This document shows positions 47,043 to 59,396 of a stretch of 64,000 nt of DNA, piece after piece (the first letter of the stretch is position 1; each line of letters opens with the position of its first letter). The translations under genes were made by a program, and so were the position numbers. The DNA comes from Nemophila menziesii. Its lineage: Eukaryota; Streptophyta; Magnoliopsida; Boraginales; Hydrophyllaceae. The stretch is taken from the NCBI GenBank assembly GCA_029959085.1, contig JARWIR010000035.1:2943501-3007500 (forward strand), in the 5' to 3' direction. A model generated the notes under the pieces. That model was given only the letters and a program-made list of their open reading frames with translations, was not told the DNA's origin and did no database searches.

Positions 47043-48191
47043 ATGATGGAATCTCTAAGGCTCAAGGAGTTGAGCCGACAACTTGAGGAATTACAAGAAC
47101 AATCGCGAGAACTAGCTCGGAGGAATCTAGTACATGCCTCACCTTCATGTCCTAGTTGTGGAGCAAGAGATCACTCGTGGGGACGTTGCATGAACAATCC
47201 AGCCTCAATTTCCTTCATGCCTTATCAAAGAGACCATTATCATGATGGTTATTATCAATCTCAAGGAAATTACGCTGACTATCAACCCCCACAGAGTTAC
47301 AATTGGGTCGGAGATCAACAGAATTATAATCATAGTAATCATTATTATGATGATTATTATCAACCACGACCACAATCTTACTATCCTCCACAACCTATCT
47401 ATCAAGAAGCGCCGATTTATAATGAAGCTTATGAAGAACCACATCCTTATTCAATGCAGCAAACCATACAAGAACAACCTCCGAGTTTGAATTCAAGCAT
47501 GGCTAAGATGATGAACCTAATTGAAAAGATGGAGAATAACCAGCAAAGAATCCAAAACTCAGATGATGCGATTGACAAGCTGGTGCAGACAATGTCACAA
47601 ATGGTGGAAAAAACTAAAATCCTTGCAGAAAGGCAACTCCGAAGTGATACTACTGCTCCAGATAACAAAGTTTGTCATGCAGTTGAATTAGGAAGTGGAA
47701 AACAACTGCCTCCATCAAGACCAGAACCAGAACCAGTCCCTATTCCAGAAACGGGGGGAGAAAAAACAACAGAAGATAAGGTCGAAGAGGTAGTTGAACA
47801 AAAAAGTGTCCAAGAGAAGACACCAGAAAAGAAAGAGAGCCCGGTGGTAACCAACACATGTCCTCCTCCACCATTCCCTTCACGTGTCAGAAAGGACAAT
47901 TACCTAGAATTCAAGAACTTCGTTGACACGGTGAACAAGTTTAAGATCAGCAGCCCGTTTGTAGAAGCTCTCACAAGAATGTCAAAATACGGTCAATTCA
48001 TGAAGGACATTCTTTCTAACAAACGAAGATTCGAGATGAATGGATTACCAGAGGAGTGTAATGCTACACTTGGAATTGAGTTACCACCCATTCCCACGAA
48101 ATCTTGGATGGCACCATCCATGATCATTAAGAATCGAGCTGAAAAGTTCGTGGGAATTAAAGGCAAAGGGTGGAAATTTCGTCATCCTTAA
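47043..48191 (+). CDS. gag-derived ORF of family X, 382 codons
   Basis: The single ORF of the element. A zinc knuckle CPSCGARDHSWGRC (C36, C39, H44, C49; C-x2-C-x4-H-x4-C) is followed by a Tyr/Gln/His-rich stretch (about 60-140), a helical part (ENNQQRIQ), KVCHAVELGSGKQLPP, a Pro/Glu-rich spacer, and FPSRVRKDNYLEFKNF with FVEALTRMSKYGQFMKDIL, the segment that links gag to protease in Athila-type elements. The normal N-terminal capsid part is missing: the ORF starts 186 bases after the LTR. It ends soon after LPEECNATLGIELPP, where protease would begin. It may retain RNA binding; whether it is translated is unknown. Confidence 0.75.
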   Translation: MMESLRLKELSRQLEELQEQSRELARRNLVHASPSCPSCGARDHSWGRCMNNPASISFMPYQRDHYHDGYYQSQGNYADYQPPQSYNWVGDQQNYNHSNHYYDDYYQPRPQSYYPPQPIYQEAPIYNEAYEEPHPYSMQQTIQEQPPSLNSSMAKMMNLIEKMENNQQRIQNSDDAIDKLVQTMSQMVEKTKILAERQLRSDTTAPDNKVCHAVELGSGKQLPPSRPEPEPVPIPETGGEKTTEDKVEEVVEQKSVQEKTPEKKESPVVTNTCPPPPFPSRVRKDNYLEFKNFVDTVNKFKISSPFVEALTRMSKYGQFMKDILSNKRRFEMNGLPEECNATLGIELPPIPTKSWMAPSMIIKNRAEKFVGIKGKGWKFRHP

Positions 48192-48480
48192 TCGAGGTAA
48201 CACGTCTAACTTTGAAAGACGTTAAACAAAAGTGCTGTACGGGAGACAACCCGTAATTTCTTTTATGTTTTTACGTTTTTAGTTTTTAATTTATGTTTAG
48301 ATTAGTTAATTTTAGTTGATATTGCATATTTGAGGAAGGTATTAGTGTTTTTGATGATTAGGTATTGGAGAAATCGAGTTAGGGAAGCGAGCAAAGTTTT
48401 CGGAACGGAGAAACTTCAGCAAGTCATATCTTTGCGCTCGGATATCGGAATCAGGTGATTTTTGAGCCTAAACTGCATAA
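48192..48480 (+). other. non-coding stretch after the gag ORF, family X
   Basis: From 48192 the sequence matches the complement of 4150-4235 (GTCTAACTTTGAAAGACGTTA and the following bases), the stretch that follows the integrase tail in the older copy. The deletion therefore runs from the protease start to beyond the integrase. No ORF. Confidence 0.6.
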
Positions 48481-48514
48481 CTTTTCGAGATCTATCTGTT
48501 GGGGAGGTTTTTGC

Positions 48515-48760
48515 CACGTGCGGTACACCGGACCTCAGCCGCGGTGCACCGCGTGGTCAAAAACCCGTACTACGGGTTGCTACCGCGGGTTTTATCCAGT
48601 AACGAAAAAAAAAAATAGCTGATGGGTCCGGTATACCGGACCCTATACCGCGCCATGCACCGCACAAACACGTGCCACGGGGTCCTACCACGGGTTTTTT
48701 GACGTAGGAGGCGCGGTATACCCCGCGGTACACCCCATGGTCCGCAGGGGTAGTCCGCAC
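48515..48760 (+). repeat. palindrome cluster of family X
   Basis: Contains GCGGTGCACCGC (48541-48552), a perfect 20-bp palindrome GGGTCCGGTATACCGGACCC (48624-48643), and further GCGGTATACC and GCGGTACACC motifs up to about 48735. Same location in the element as the CCGGG cluster of family Y. Confidence 0.8.
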
Positions 48761-48837
48761 GAGCCGCCAGAGAGAGAAAAGAAAGGGTTTCAAGGTTATA
48801 TGAAGATCTAAAGCTTATTATTCCGAATTTATTAAAC

Positions 48838-49860
48838 CTTAAACCTCTTCCTTTGCTCCAAAACTCTCCCAACTCCATTGAAGCTCATCAAAACCTTCAC
48901 CAATCATCAAAACACTACCCAATCACCATGAAAACACATCCAATTCATTCTCCACATCATTACAAAGAAGATTCAACCACCTATATCATCCCAAAACACC
49001 TTGAATCCAAGAATCAAAAGCTTAGATTTCAAAAGTTCATCCTACAATTTCTTAAATCCAAGCCAATCCGTGAAGAATCCATCTTACCCACATAGAGAAT
49101 CATCATCAAATCACCTTTCCTAACCCAAATTAAGCTTGTACAACCAATAATCAAGAGTTCCAAATTTCAAGAGTGGTTAAAGCTTTGAGTTGGGGGTCAA
49201 TTGAGATGATTAAGAGAACATGAACATTATCTACTGTACAGGAGATGAAGAAATCAAGGTGTTGGATTTAATTGAGAAGAAATCAAGTGAGACAAGTCCT
49301 AGTTCCAATTCAATGGGTAAAACAAGTCAAGAGAAGAGAGGTTAGCATGCTGTGTTGATTCAATGAGCAAAAAGGTTCTATATTTAGTGAAGAAGACAAC
49401 ACGACCTCTCTAGATCAAAGACCTTTTACCCAAGAGAAAAAGAGAAAGCGTCAAGGGCCCTGATAGCTTCTCCGAAGCAACAATTAAAGGAACTACCTTT
49501 TTCTTATGAGAAAGTATTTGAAGAAGAAGTTGAAGGTGAATACATGAAGGTTCATGGAGATTTGGAATGCTTTGGGTTGTTTGTGAATTGTATTATGTGA
49601 GGAGAAGAAGAAGATGTGGCACAGTTGATCTATGAGGAGGTGATACGAATTTTTGATCTCTCCCATGACGTTATACAATGCAATATCCTATTATGATCAC
49701 GTGTCTTGATCAAAAAGCGAGTAAGAAGATGGGTGAAGAAGATACATTAGATTTAATCCGAGTATCGTCTAGGCGAGGTAAAAGCCTCGAAGAGTATGTT
49801 TTCTTTCTTCCCTACCATTTCTTTATGTGCAATATGTATGCTAATTTTAAATTTTATTTT
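48838..49860 (+). pseudogene. family X ORF2 remnant, deleted and broken
   Basis: The + strand near 49205-49260 translates to KRT-TLSTVQEMKK, similar to KRTETLSTGREMNK in the ORF2 remnant at 3240-3260 on minus. The central domain seen in family Y is not visible, and stops interrupt every frame. 48838-49095 is open for 80 codons but has no feature I recognise. Confidence 0.4.
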
Positions 49861-49875
49861 TCTTGAGTCTTTTTC

Positions 49876-49895
49876 GAGTCGTGGGGACACGGCTC
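49876..49895 (+). other. hairpin with GGGA loop, family X
   Basis: GAGTCGTGGGGACACGGCTC: the same 8-bp stem and GGGA loop as in the array, with one A-to-G change that turns an A-U pair into G-U in RNA. A purine-rich GAGTTGGGGGTGGGGA follows at 49902-49917, as in family Y. Confidence 0.75.
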
Positions 49896-51311
49896 ATTTT
49901 TGAGTTGGGGGTGGGGATTCGTTGTCCTCATCTTCCTTTTTGTTTTTTTGCATAAAATTTAAAATTTTTTGGGTTGAATTAGGCATAGAATATTTTGAAT
50001 GTACCTATTGAGCATGATTTAATTAAGTTAATGATAGTAAGTAGTATGTTTTTGAAAGATGTCATAAAATTGTTTAGATGCATGTATGAAAACAGGAAAT
50101 AAAGGATAGAAAAGTTAATGAGCAATGCTAAGAAGTACGTTGAAACTTAGGAATAGTTATTTGGTGTGTAGAACGTGAGGTTTGAGATTAGTTGAAAACC
50201 CACTTGTCTATGAACTATTAGTGAAAAAGTAACAAAATCCGGTAGTTAGAAAAATGAATAAGGCAGTTCTTTCTTGATTAAAACACTTGAAGCCTTTTAT
50301 ACCTTCTCACCCTTTTATTTTATTATTATTTATCCATCTTAGCCCCTCTGAGCCTTTCTAAAGCCTTTATTGAAACACATTATAATCCATACCCTAGTTT
50401 TTAGGACTTATCTATATGACCCGCACTCGAATCGCAAAACCTGAGACACTCGTTTTAGAGCTTGAGTTTGGGGTGGTGGGTTTCATTATTAGGGAACATT
50501 GGGATTTGGGAATTATAATTGTGATTTTATTGGTGATGAAATTGGTATTATTGTAACCCTTTGCTGGGGTAATAGTGAATGAAAAAGAAGCTACGAGCTA
50601 AATTTGCCAACAGGGGCATTAAAAAGAGAGAATATATATATATATATATGAAAAAAAATAGTGTGATATCTCAACATCAAAAAGAGAATCATAGCTATAC
50701 AAAAGAGAAAATTTGATATAAAAAGAAAATATATATTCGGACCGGCAAAGTGGATTTTATATCATCAAAGGTTTTAATTGGGATTATTGGGGATGCACAT
50801 TAAAGCATCAATAAATTGGGTTGAGTGAGGACATCTTCGAGTGAAAACTCAAGCTCTAGGGCGATTCGTTGATGGCTAGTGAGGAGAGAGCCAAAAGCTC
50901 ACTTTTCATTATCCAAATATACCACACCCGTCCTTAAGCCAAGTTATAACCCAAGACCTTAGGATTTCTAACTACTAGATGGAGAAACAATTGAGCTATT
51001 AGGTAGTAGGTAAGTGGACCATTGGATGCTGTATTTGGGACCTATGAACAACCTATAGCCATTAATCTGAACTAAGTTATCATCCTCTCCTTCTGGCATT
51101 GCGAAATTAATCTTAACTTGAGTTTATGGATTGTTGATTACATGTATATTAAGCATCTTTGTGCATTATTTCTTGAGCATTACTACATGAGACTTTTTAG
51201 ATATTTTGCTCTAGGATCATTCATTGTGTTCTTTTCTTATTCTCCTCCTTCTTCTTCTTCTTGACTACCCTACTGTTCTTTACTTTTATTGTATCGGGAC
51301 GATACAACTTT
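49896..51311 (+). other. 3' untranslated region of the family X element
   Basis: No ORF. It has an internal polypurine-like tract just after the hairpin, a GAGTTTGGGGTGGTGGG tract near 50465, an (AT)n run at 50632-50649, and TTCGGACCGGCAAAG near 50737. The part near 50410-50480 matches the native 3' region of family Y at 17862-17915. Confidence 0.6.
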
Positions 51312-51324
51312 GAGTTGGGGGTCT
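51312..51324 (+). other. polypurine tract of family X
   Basis: GAGTTGGGGGTCT directly before the 3' LTR; identical to the tract of family Y at 17024-17036 (complement). Confidence 0.8.
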
Positions 51325-52889
51325 TGATGTCTCCTCATTTGTGATAGTAAAATATACTCATGAGACATCATTTTAGGCGTATTTATTAGTTTATAGGTTG
51401 ATTTTAGCTTAGTTTAGTGCACTTTCCTATTTTGAGTCTTGATTTGTAGAATTATTATTTTTAGAGCATATTGGGTTTAATTGTTTATTTAGTGTGAAGC
51501 TTTAAAGATAATTATGGAGATTAATTAGAGTCCAAGTCAAAGATTACAACTTATGGAAAGAGATATGCATGGAAATTGGAGATAGAAGGAAACTGAGTTC
51601 AAATAGGAAAAGGAAAAGCTGCCTAAATCTGGGATTCTGCAGTACACGTCCAAAGATTGGTGTTTTTACCTAAGAAATAGGCCGAATTTGGTAATTTCCT
51701 TCTAAAGGTCCTAGATAATTCTGTTGCGATTCTTTTGGTATCTTGTGGAGCAAAATCCGACCAATAACAAAGAAGTTATGACCAAAACAACGCAGCAGTG
51801 TTTATCTTACGAATTTGGGTTGGGCCAGGAGCCCATTACTTGAAGTTATCTCCACCAAACGAATTAGGTCAACCTATACACTATAAATACAGCCTCTTAA
51901 CACTCTTAAATCATCCTTGGCCAGACCCTAAGGCCAAGAGGAAGCTGCAACACAAGAGAAGAAGTCTGGAGGGAGCTGTGCAACAACTATGTCTCCTTCA
52001 ACCTCTTATTTTGTAATTCTTTCTTCTTCTTTTCTTTGTATGAACTAATTCTCTTAGCTTAGGTTTTGCATAATGTATAATCTATGAATTCTAGTTCTTC
52101 TATCTAAGTTCTTTGGGAATTATATGTTTTAATATGATATTAGCTACTTACTTTATATTTGATTATGTGTTTTGATTTAATGATTGTTTTCCTTGCTAGT
52201 GCACGAGTATAGGATTACCTTAATAGTAGTTAGATGGTCACCTTGTAAGGGTGTTTAACTATTGAACCACCACATAACGTCTAGTGTCGATAGCAGTTCT
52301 GACAAAACATACTTCTAACTAGATAGTCATTAAGGTTTGTTTTAACCACCATATCACCAAGATTGCAGTATTTGCTTAGGGCCTTAGTGGCGTTTGATAA
52401 CCCTATTTTAAATCACTTCTTGGTTGTGCCGTTGCCCCCTTAGTCGCTCTCAAGGTCTAAGGTAGTGGAATTTAGAATCCTGACTAAGTATACCAAGAGC
52501 TAATATTCTCCCTTATGAATTAGATCTAATAGATAGAATTAGAAGGATTAGTGCATACTAGTAAAACCTAAGTTATATCGTTCATACTATCTTCTTTTAT
52601 TTTCTGTTATTTATTTTCTGTCTTTAATTTAGTAGTTTAGTTTTCTTATTAAAAAACCAAATAAATATTTATCTTTCTCTTCTTTCTACTTGCGTATTAT
52701 TATCTATCTTTAATATCTGCACTTGATAATTTGCATAAGTTCTCTCTAACTTTCGTCAGTCCCTGAGGAACGAATCTTCTTATCATTAAAACTTGCATAC
52801 GTCCTGTAATACTTGCAGTACAGTGTTAGTTTAGGGTGTGTATTTGCACTTATTTTATACATCTTTTTATCACACCTTAGGCCACACCA
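51325..52889 (+). repeat. 3' LTR of the family X element
   Basis: 1565 bp, offset 6032 from the 5' LTR; one difference seen (51499). It is followed by the second copy of the target duplication. Confidence 0.95.
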
Positions 52890-54035
52890 TCTTCCAACAC
52901 CTGAATCATAGACTCCAACTCAGGAACAGTCTTTGCTTTCTTTGATTGAGGAGTTCTTGGACTTCTTGTAGCTCGTGTTGCCTCTTCATGGATGTTCTTG
53001 ATTGTGCTCAAAGATATACTCACACCAACTGAAACAATGTCAATATCTGCGTTCTTACGCGGAATCTTTGCGTCTAGACACAACTGAGTAATAGTACAAG
53101 GAAACTTCAGATTTTGTTGTTTCATTGGTGATTTCGCAAACTCCATGATTGTATCATAAATGATCTTAGCAACATCAAATGGTTTCTCCTCCAAAATACA
53201 CTTAATAACAAATATGTGCTCTTTCTTCCACTCGGAAGTGTGTTTAATACCAAAGAAAGTGGGTATTACGAAACGAGACCAAACCTTAGCACGAGGTGTC
53301 AAACTACTGCTGTAAAACTGTCCAGGATATCTTTCACCTTCAGGAATTGGGCTAGTCCCATTAACAAGCACGGTCCCCCAAAGGGATTCAAAATCGAAAG
53401 AAGGGTCATTAAGAGTTTCTTGGAAAGGGCACGTTGCAGAAAAGTTGGGTAATTTTAAGGATTTCCGAATACGTTCAATAGAGAAAGGAACTACCTTTTT
53501 GCGGATATCAATGGCATCACGGGAAATAGCTAAACCTTCATAAAATTCTCGCACAAAAGTAGGAATAAACTCAAGCTTCCTTTCTTGTAACTCTTTCCAA
53601 CCAAACTTAGCACATGTCACAGCATAGTCCTTGTAATCACTACTCATAATACCCTTAGGAAAATTCGTCTCCTCACCAAATTTCAAAAATTCAATTCTTT
53701 CACGAACCTGAGTATTCCAACAAGTGTACACCCTCTTAGGCTTGTGGGCCCTTCATACGCGGAGGTTTTTGAACGGGTGCTTCCGGAATCTCTTGTTCAG
53801 TTTCTTCCTCAATGTTCTTCGCAATTTCCTCTTCTGGTTCCTTCTCACTTTCAATCTCATCAATCAATCTTCTCTTGTGACCCGTGATTTCTTTTCTTCT
53901 AGAATCAAGCTGAACTTCGTCAATTTTTCGTTTAGGACGCGAATCAGGAATCTCAATAGCTTGATCTTGTGAACCACCAATGGTGGTTTTTCTTCTAGGA
54001 GCAGTTCTTCGAAAATCACCGGTTCTGTTAGTCAT
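52890..54035 (-). pseudogene. ORF2, unit 9, N-terminal and central part, frameshifted
   Basis: Continues the ORF2 cut at 45292. A 5-bp deletion after Lys95 (plus strand GGGCCCTTCATA instead of GGGCCCACATCTTCATA, near 53750) shifts the frame, leaving 99 codons ending MKGPQA and a separate open central part (to 52877). Private changes include EWKKEHIF and ESMIQVLE. So the copy was already broken before the insertion, if the shared deletion is older, as its presence in units 10 and 12 suggests. Confidence 0.8.
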
Positions 54036-54950
54036 CTCTTTTTACCCCAAACTCAAAACTTCAAATAATGAAAAACTTAGAGAAAAAGTTTAGAATTATG
54101 ATGTTTTGAGGCTTAGGAATTGAAGAACTAGGGTGAATATGAGATGGGTCTTGTTTAATTTGAATGGGAGAAGAAAGAGTTGGGTTTTATTTAAGGATTT
54201 GATGAAGAAGAATCTTGGGAAAAACTAGGGATTTGATGTTATTTTGGAGAGGAGGTGAGTTGATTTTGTGTTTTTGTGGTGAAAGAGGGTAGGATTTGAT
54301 GATATATAGTGTTTTGGTTGATGCATTTCGGAGGTGGGGAGGCTATTGGTGCGTTTTAGGTAAAAACTTGCAGAAGAGGCTAAGAAAACTAGGTTAAAAC
54401 ACCCAAAACCGCCTCTCACAGCTTTCAAACCGGGTTCCCGGTTTTGGAAAACCGGGTTCCCGGTTCCGAGTCGCTGTGACGGCGCGGAAAAACAATTATG
54501 GACTCTTTTTTTTTTAAATTTTTTTTTTTTCAAAACGCACCAAAACGCTGTATCTCAAGACGCCGTGTCAGAGATTTTACTCGCCGAAACCGGGTACCTG
54601 GTTCTGTGGAATGCGGGTTCCCGGATTTTCTCGATGTCGCGAGTCAAAACGCGCCAAAACGCAAGACTCCAAGACGCTGGGTCAGAACTTTGGGATTTTT
54701 ACAGCTCCGAAACCGGGTACCCGGTTCGCCAAATGCGGGTTCCCGGTTTTGTGTCGATGGCGCGAACCAAAACGCAGCAAAACGCAAGCCACCAAAACGC
54801 TGGGTCAGAGATTTTCAAAAGTTACAGCACCAAAACCGGGTACCCGGTTTCGCCAAATGCGGGTTCCCGGTTCCGACGCTGTGTCATGAACCCAAAACGC
54901 AAGGTGCTGCGTATATAGTGTTGGTACCAGCTCCAAAACCGGGTTCCCGG

Positions 54951-54972
54951 TTTTGTGAAACCGGGTTCCCGG
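54951..54972. repeat. extra 22-bp palindrome module in unit 9
   Basis: TTTTGTGAAACCGGGTTCCCGG is added beside the last palindrome of the cluster. With the 5-bp ORF2 deletion it accounts exactly for the unit length of 3347. Confidence 0.8.
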
Positions 54973-55208
54973 TTTCTCTTGGACATCCAACATATTTTTC
55001 TTCTTATTTCGCCTCATCGACCCCAAACTCTTGACCTTTTTACCCCTGAAATCATCAAAAACAACTACCCTTCCTAATTTCTTAATAATAAACACTAAAA
55101 TTACGAAAATCAAACTAAATTAAATTGCAAAAATGTAAAAACTCAGATAATATACAATGAATTGGCTTTTGTTTAACGTCGTTAAGCTCGACGGTTTACC
55201 TCATGCTC

Positions 55209-55616
55209 TTAAGGAGTTTCGAGGAGATACATGACCTCCCCGGGATGTGGATCTTCTGAGCGATTGGTATCTTCACCTCCATGGTGTATTTTCAATCTGT
55301 GACCGTTAACCATAAAGGTACGGTTCTCTAGCGGATGTTCTATTTCTATCGCCCCATGAGGTGTAACCTTGGTCACTATGTATGGACCTGACCACTTAGA
55401 TCTTAACTTACCCGGATAATTGCTGAACTTTGACTTATATTTCAACACTCTTTGCCCCACTTCAAAGTTCTCTGTACGAATCCGATTGTCATGCCATTTC
55501 TTTGTGTTTTCTTTGTAAAGTTTGGCATTTTCATAAGCATGCAACCGGAATTCGTCAAGTTCATTAAGCTTCATCATACGATTCTTTCCGGCTAAAAAGG
55601 CACAAATGGCTAACAA
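55209..55616 (-). pseudogene. integrase C-terminal fragment, unit 9
   Basis: Most divergent of the set: IRTENFE, LKYKSKF and LKIHHGG instead of IRTKNFE, LKYNSKF and LKIYHGG. Confidence 0.8.
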
Positions 55617-56070
55617 AGAACTGCCCCTATCATTTTCCTAAGTACATAGCTTGTCTTTAGTTCATATCTAGGTGGGTTCTCTACTAATTAGGATTTCACG
55701 TTCTACACACCAAACATATTCCTTGAGTACAAGCTTACTTCATTTGCATTGTTCATTAATTTTTCCTATTAATTACCTATGTTCGCATGCAATTGTAAGT
55801 GCGTTTTATATCAATCCCTAAAGTCCACTATTTACTATCATAGATTTATCAAGAGTCTGCTTAAAAGGGATATTTAAAAATTTCTACAGTCAAATGCAAC
55901 TCCGAAAATTCTTTTATTGAAAGCAAATAAAGCAAATAACACATAAAAACTGGGATGAGGCAACGAACCCCACCCCAAACTCAAAAATGAGTCGTGTCCC
56001 CACGACTCGAAAAGACTCAATAAAGCATATAAACTAATCTACACTAAGAGGAAAGTTTAGAAAACGTATC

Positions 56071-57382
56071 TTAACCAGCGCGAGGCTGGTTATCGGTGTT
56101 GCGTTCTAGACCTTTATCTCGCGTAACAGCATCATAAATCGCGTTTTGAAGTGTATTTACGCCTAAGATCAAATTTCGAAGCAGGTACAACTCTTTTGTA
56201 ATGTTTCCCAAGGTAGCAATCATCTTCTCCTGATTCTCTTCCAACACCTGAATCTTAGACTCCAACTCAGGAACAGTCTTTGCTTTCTTTGATTGAGGAG
56301 TTCTTGGACTTCTTGTAGCTCGTGTTGCCTCTTCATGGATGTTCTTGATTGTGCTCAAAGATATACTCACACCAACTGAAACAATGTCAATATCTGCGTT
56401 CTTACGCGGAATCTTTGCGTCTAGACACAACTGAGTAATAGTACAAGGAAACTTCAGATTTTGTTGTTTCATTGGTGATTTCGCAAACTCCATGATTGTA
56501 TCATAAATGATCTTAGCAACATCAAATGGTTTCTCCTCCAAAATACACTTAATAACAAATATGTGCTCTTTCTTCAACTCGGAAGTGTGTTTAATACCAA
56601 AGAAAGTGGGTATTACGAAACGAGACCAAACCTTAGTACGAGGTGTCAAACTACTGCTGTAAAACTGTCCAGGATATCTTTCACCTTCAGGAATTGGGCT
56701 AGTCCCATTAACAAGCACGGTCCCCCAAAGGGATTCAAAATCGAAAGAAGGGTCATTAAGAGTTTCTTGGAAAGGGCACGTTGCAGAAAAGTTGGGTAAT
56801 TTTAAGGATTTCCGAATACGTTCAATAGAGAAAGGAACTACCTTTTTGCGGATATCAATGGCATCACGGGAAATAGCTAAACCTTCATAAAATTCTCGCA
56901 CAAAAGTAGGAATAAACTCAAGCTTCCTTTCTTGTAACTCTTTCCAACCAAACTTAGCACATGTCACAGCATAGTCCTTGTAATCACTACTCATAATACC
57001 CTTAGGAAAATTCGTCTCCTCACCAAATTTCAAAAATTCAATTCTTTCACGAACCTGAGTATTCCAACAAGTGTAAACCCTCTTAGGCTTGTGGGCCCTT
57101 CATACGCGGAGGTTTTTGAACGGGTACTTCCGGAATCTCTTGTTCAGTTTCTTCCTCAATGTTCTTCGCAATTTCCTCTTCTGGTTCCTTCTCACTTTCA
57201 ATCTCATCAATCATTCTTCTCTTGTGACCCGTGATTTCTTTTCTTCTAGAATCAAGCTGAACTTCGTCAATTTTTCGTTTAGGACGCGAATCAGGAATCT
57301 CAATAGCTTGATCTTGTGAACCACCAATGGTGGTTTTTCTTCTAGGAGCAGTTCTTCGAAAATCACCGGTTCTGTTAGTCAT
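56071..57382 (-). pseudogene. ORF2, unit 10, frameshifted by the 5-bp deletion
   Basis: Same 5-bp deletion after Lys95 as units 9 and 12. Private changes: TPRTKVW, NITKELYLL, DKGLERN and RRMIDEI. Shares SISLSTI with unit 9. Confidence 0.8.
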
Positions 57383-58534
57383 CTCTTTTTACCCCAAACT
57401 CAAAACTTCAAATAATGAAAAACTTAGAGAAAAAGTTTAGAATTATGATGTTTTGAGGCTTAGGAATTGAAGAACTAGGGTGAATATGAGATGGGTCTTG
57501 TTTAATTTGAATGGGAGAAGAAAGAGTTGGGTTTTATTTAAGGATTTGATGAAGAAGAATCTTGGGAAAAACTAGGGATTTGATGTTATTTTGGAGAGGA
57601 GGTGAGTTGATTTTGTGTTTTTGTGGTGAAAGAGGGTAGGATTTGATGATATATAGTGTTTTGGTTGATGAATTTCGGAGGTGGGGAGGCTATTGGTGCG
57701 TTTTAGGTAAAAACTTGCAGAAGAGGCTAAGAAAACTAGGTTAAAACACCCAAAACCGCCTCTCACAGCTTTCAAACCGGGTTCCCGGTTTTGGAAAACC
57801 GGGTTCCCGGTTCCGCGTCGCTGTGACGGCGCGGAAAAACAATTATGGACTCTTTTTTTTTTTTAATTTTTTTTTTTTCAAAACGCACCAAAACGCTGAA
57901 TCTCAAGACGCTGTGTCAGAGATTTTACTCGCCGAAACCGGGTACCCGGTTCTGTGGAATGCGGGTTCCCGGATTTTCTCGATGGCGCGAGTCAAAACGC
58001 GCCAAAACGCAAGACTCCAAGACGCTGGGTCAGAACTTTGGGATTTTTACAGCTCCGAAACCGGGTACCCGGTTCGCCAAATGCGGGTTCCCGGTTTTGT
58101 GTCGATGGCGCGAACCAAAACGCAGCAAAACGCAAGCCACCAAAACGCTGGGTCAGAGATTTTCAAAAGTTACAGCACCAAAACCGGGTACCCGGTTTCG
58201 CCAAATGCGGGTTCCCGGTTCCGACGCTGTGTCATGAACCCAAAACGCAAGGTGCTGCGTATATAGTGTTGGTACCAGCTCCAAAACCGGGTTCCCGGTT
58301 TCTCCTGGACATCCAACATATTTTTCTTCTTATTTCGCCTCATCGACCCCAAACTCTTGACCTTTTTACCCCTGAAATCATCAAAAACAACTACCCTTCC
58401 TCATTTCTTAATAATAAACACTAAAATTACGAAAATCAAACTAAACTAAATTGCAAAAATGTAAAAACTCAGCTAATATACAATGAATTGGCTTTTGTTT
58501 AACGTCGTTAAGCTCGACGGTTTACCTCATGCTC

Positions 58535-58942
58535 TTAAGGAGTTTCGAGGAGATACATGACCTCCCCGGGATGTGGATCTTCCGAGCGATTGGTATCTTC
58601 ACCTCCATGGTATATTTTCAATCTGTGACCGTTAACCATAAAGGTACGGTTCTCTAGCGGATGTTCTATTTCTATCGCCCCATGAGGTGTAACCTTGGTC
58701 ACTATGTATGGACCTGACCACTTAGATCTTAACTTACCCGGATAATTGCTGAACTTTGAGTTATATTTCAACACTCTTTGCCCCACTTCAAAGTTCTTTG
58801 TACGAATCCGATTGTCATGCCATTTCTTTGTGTTTTCTTTGTAAAGTTTGGCATTTTCATAAGCATGCAACCGGAATTCGTCAAGTTCATTAAGCTTCAT
58901 CATACGATTCTTTCCGGCTAAAAAGGCACAAATGGCTAACAA
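58535..58942 (-). pseudogene. integrase C-terminal fragment, unit 10
   Basis: Same translation as unit 1. Confidence 0.8.
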
Positions 58943-59396
58943 AGAACTGCCCCTATCATTTTCCTAAGTACATAGCTTGTCTTTAGTTCATATCTAGGTG
59001 GGTTCTCTACTAATTAGGATTTCACGTTCTACACACCAAACATATTCCTTGAGTACAAGCTTACTTCATTTGCATTGTTCATTAATTTTTCCTATTAATT
59101 ACCTATGTTCGCATGCAATTGTAAGTGCGTTTTATATCAATCCCTAAAGTCCACTATTTACTATCATAGATTTATCAAGAGTCTGCTTAAAAGGGATATT
59201 TAAAAATTTCTACAGTCAAACGCAACTCCGAAAATTCTTTTATTGAAAGCAAATAAAGCAAATAACACATAAAAACTGGGATGAGGCAACGAACCCCACC
59301 CCAAACTCAAAAATGAGTCGTGTCCCCACGACTCGAAAAGACTCAATAAAGCATATAAACTAATCTACACTAAGAGGAAAGTTTAGAAAACGTATC

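Larger units (their letters stand above)
45293..52889 (+). mobile_element. complete non-autonomous Athila-type element, family X
   Basis: A 7597-bp element inserted in unit 9, opposite in orientation to the array. It has two 1565-bp LTRs, each TG...CA, a 5-bp target duplication TCTTC (45288-45292 and 52890-52894), a PBS, a PPT and one ORF. By eye the LTRs differ at one base (T at 45467, G at 51499), so the insertion is recent. RT, RNase H, integrase and most of protease are missing, so it must have been mobilised by proteins from another element. The pre-insertion site is visible in the other units as GATTCTCTTCCAACACC. Confidence 0.95.
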
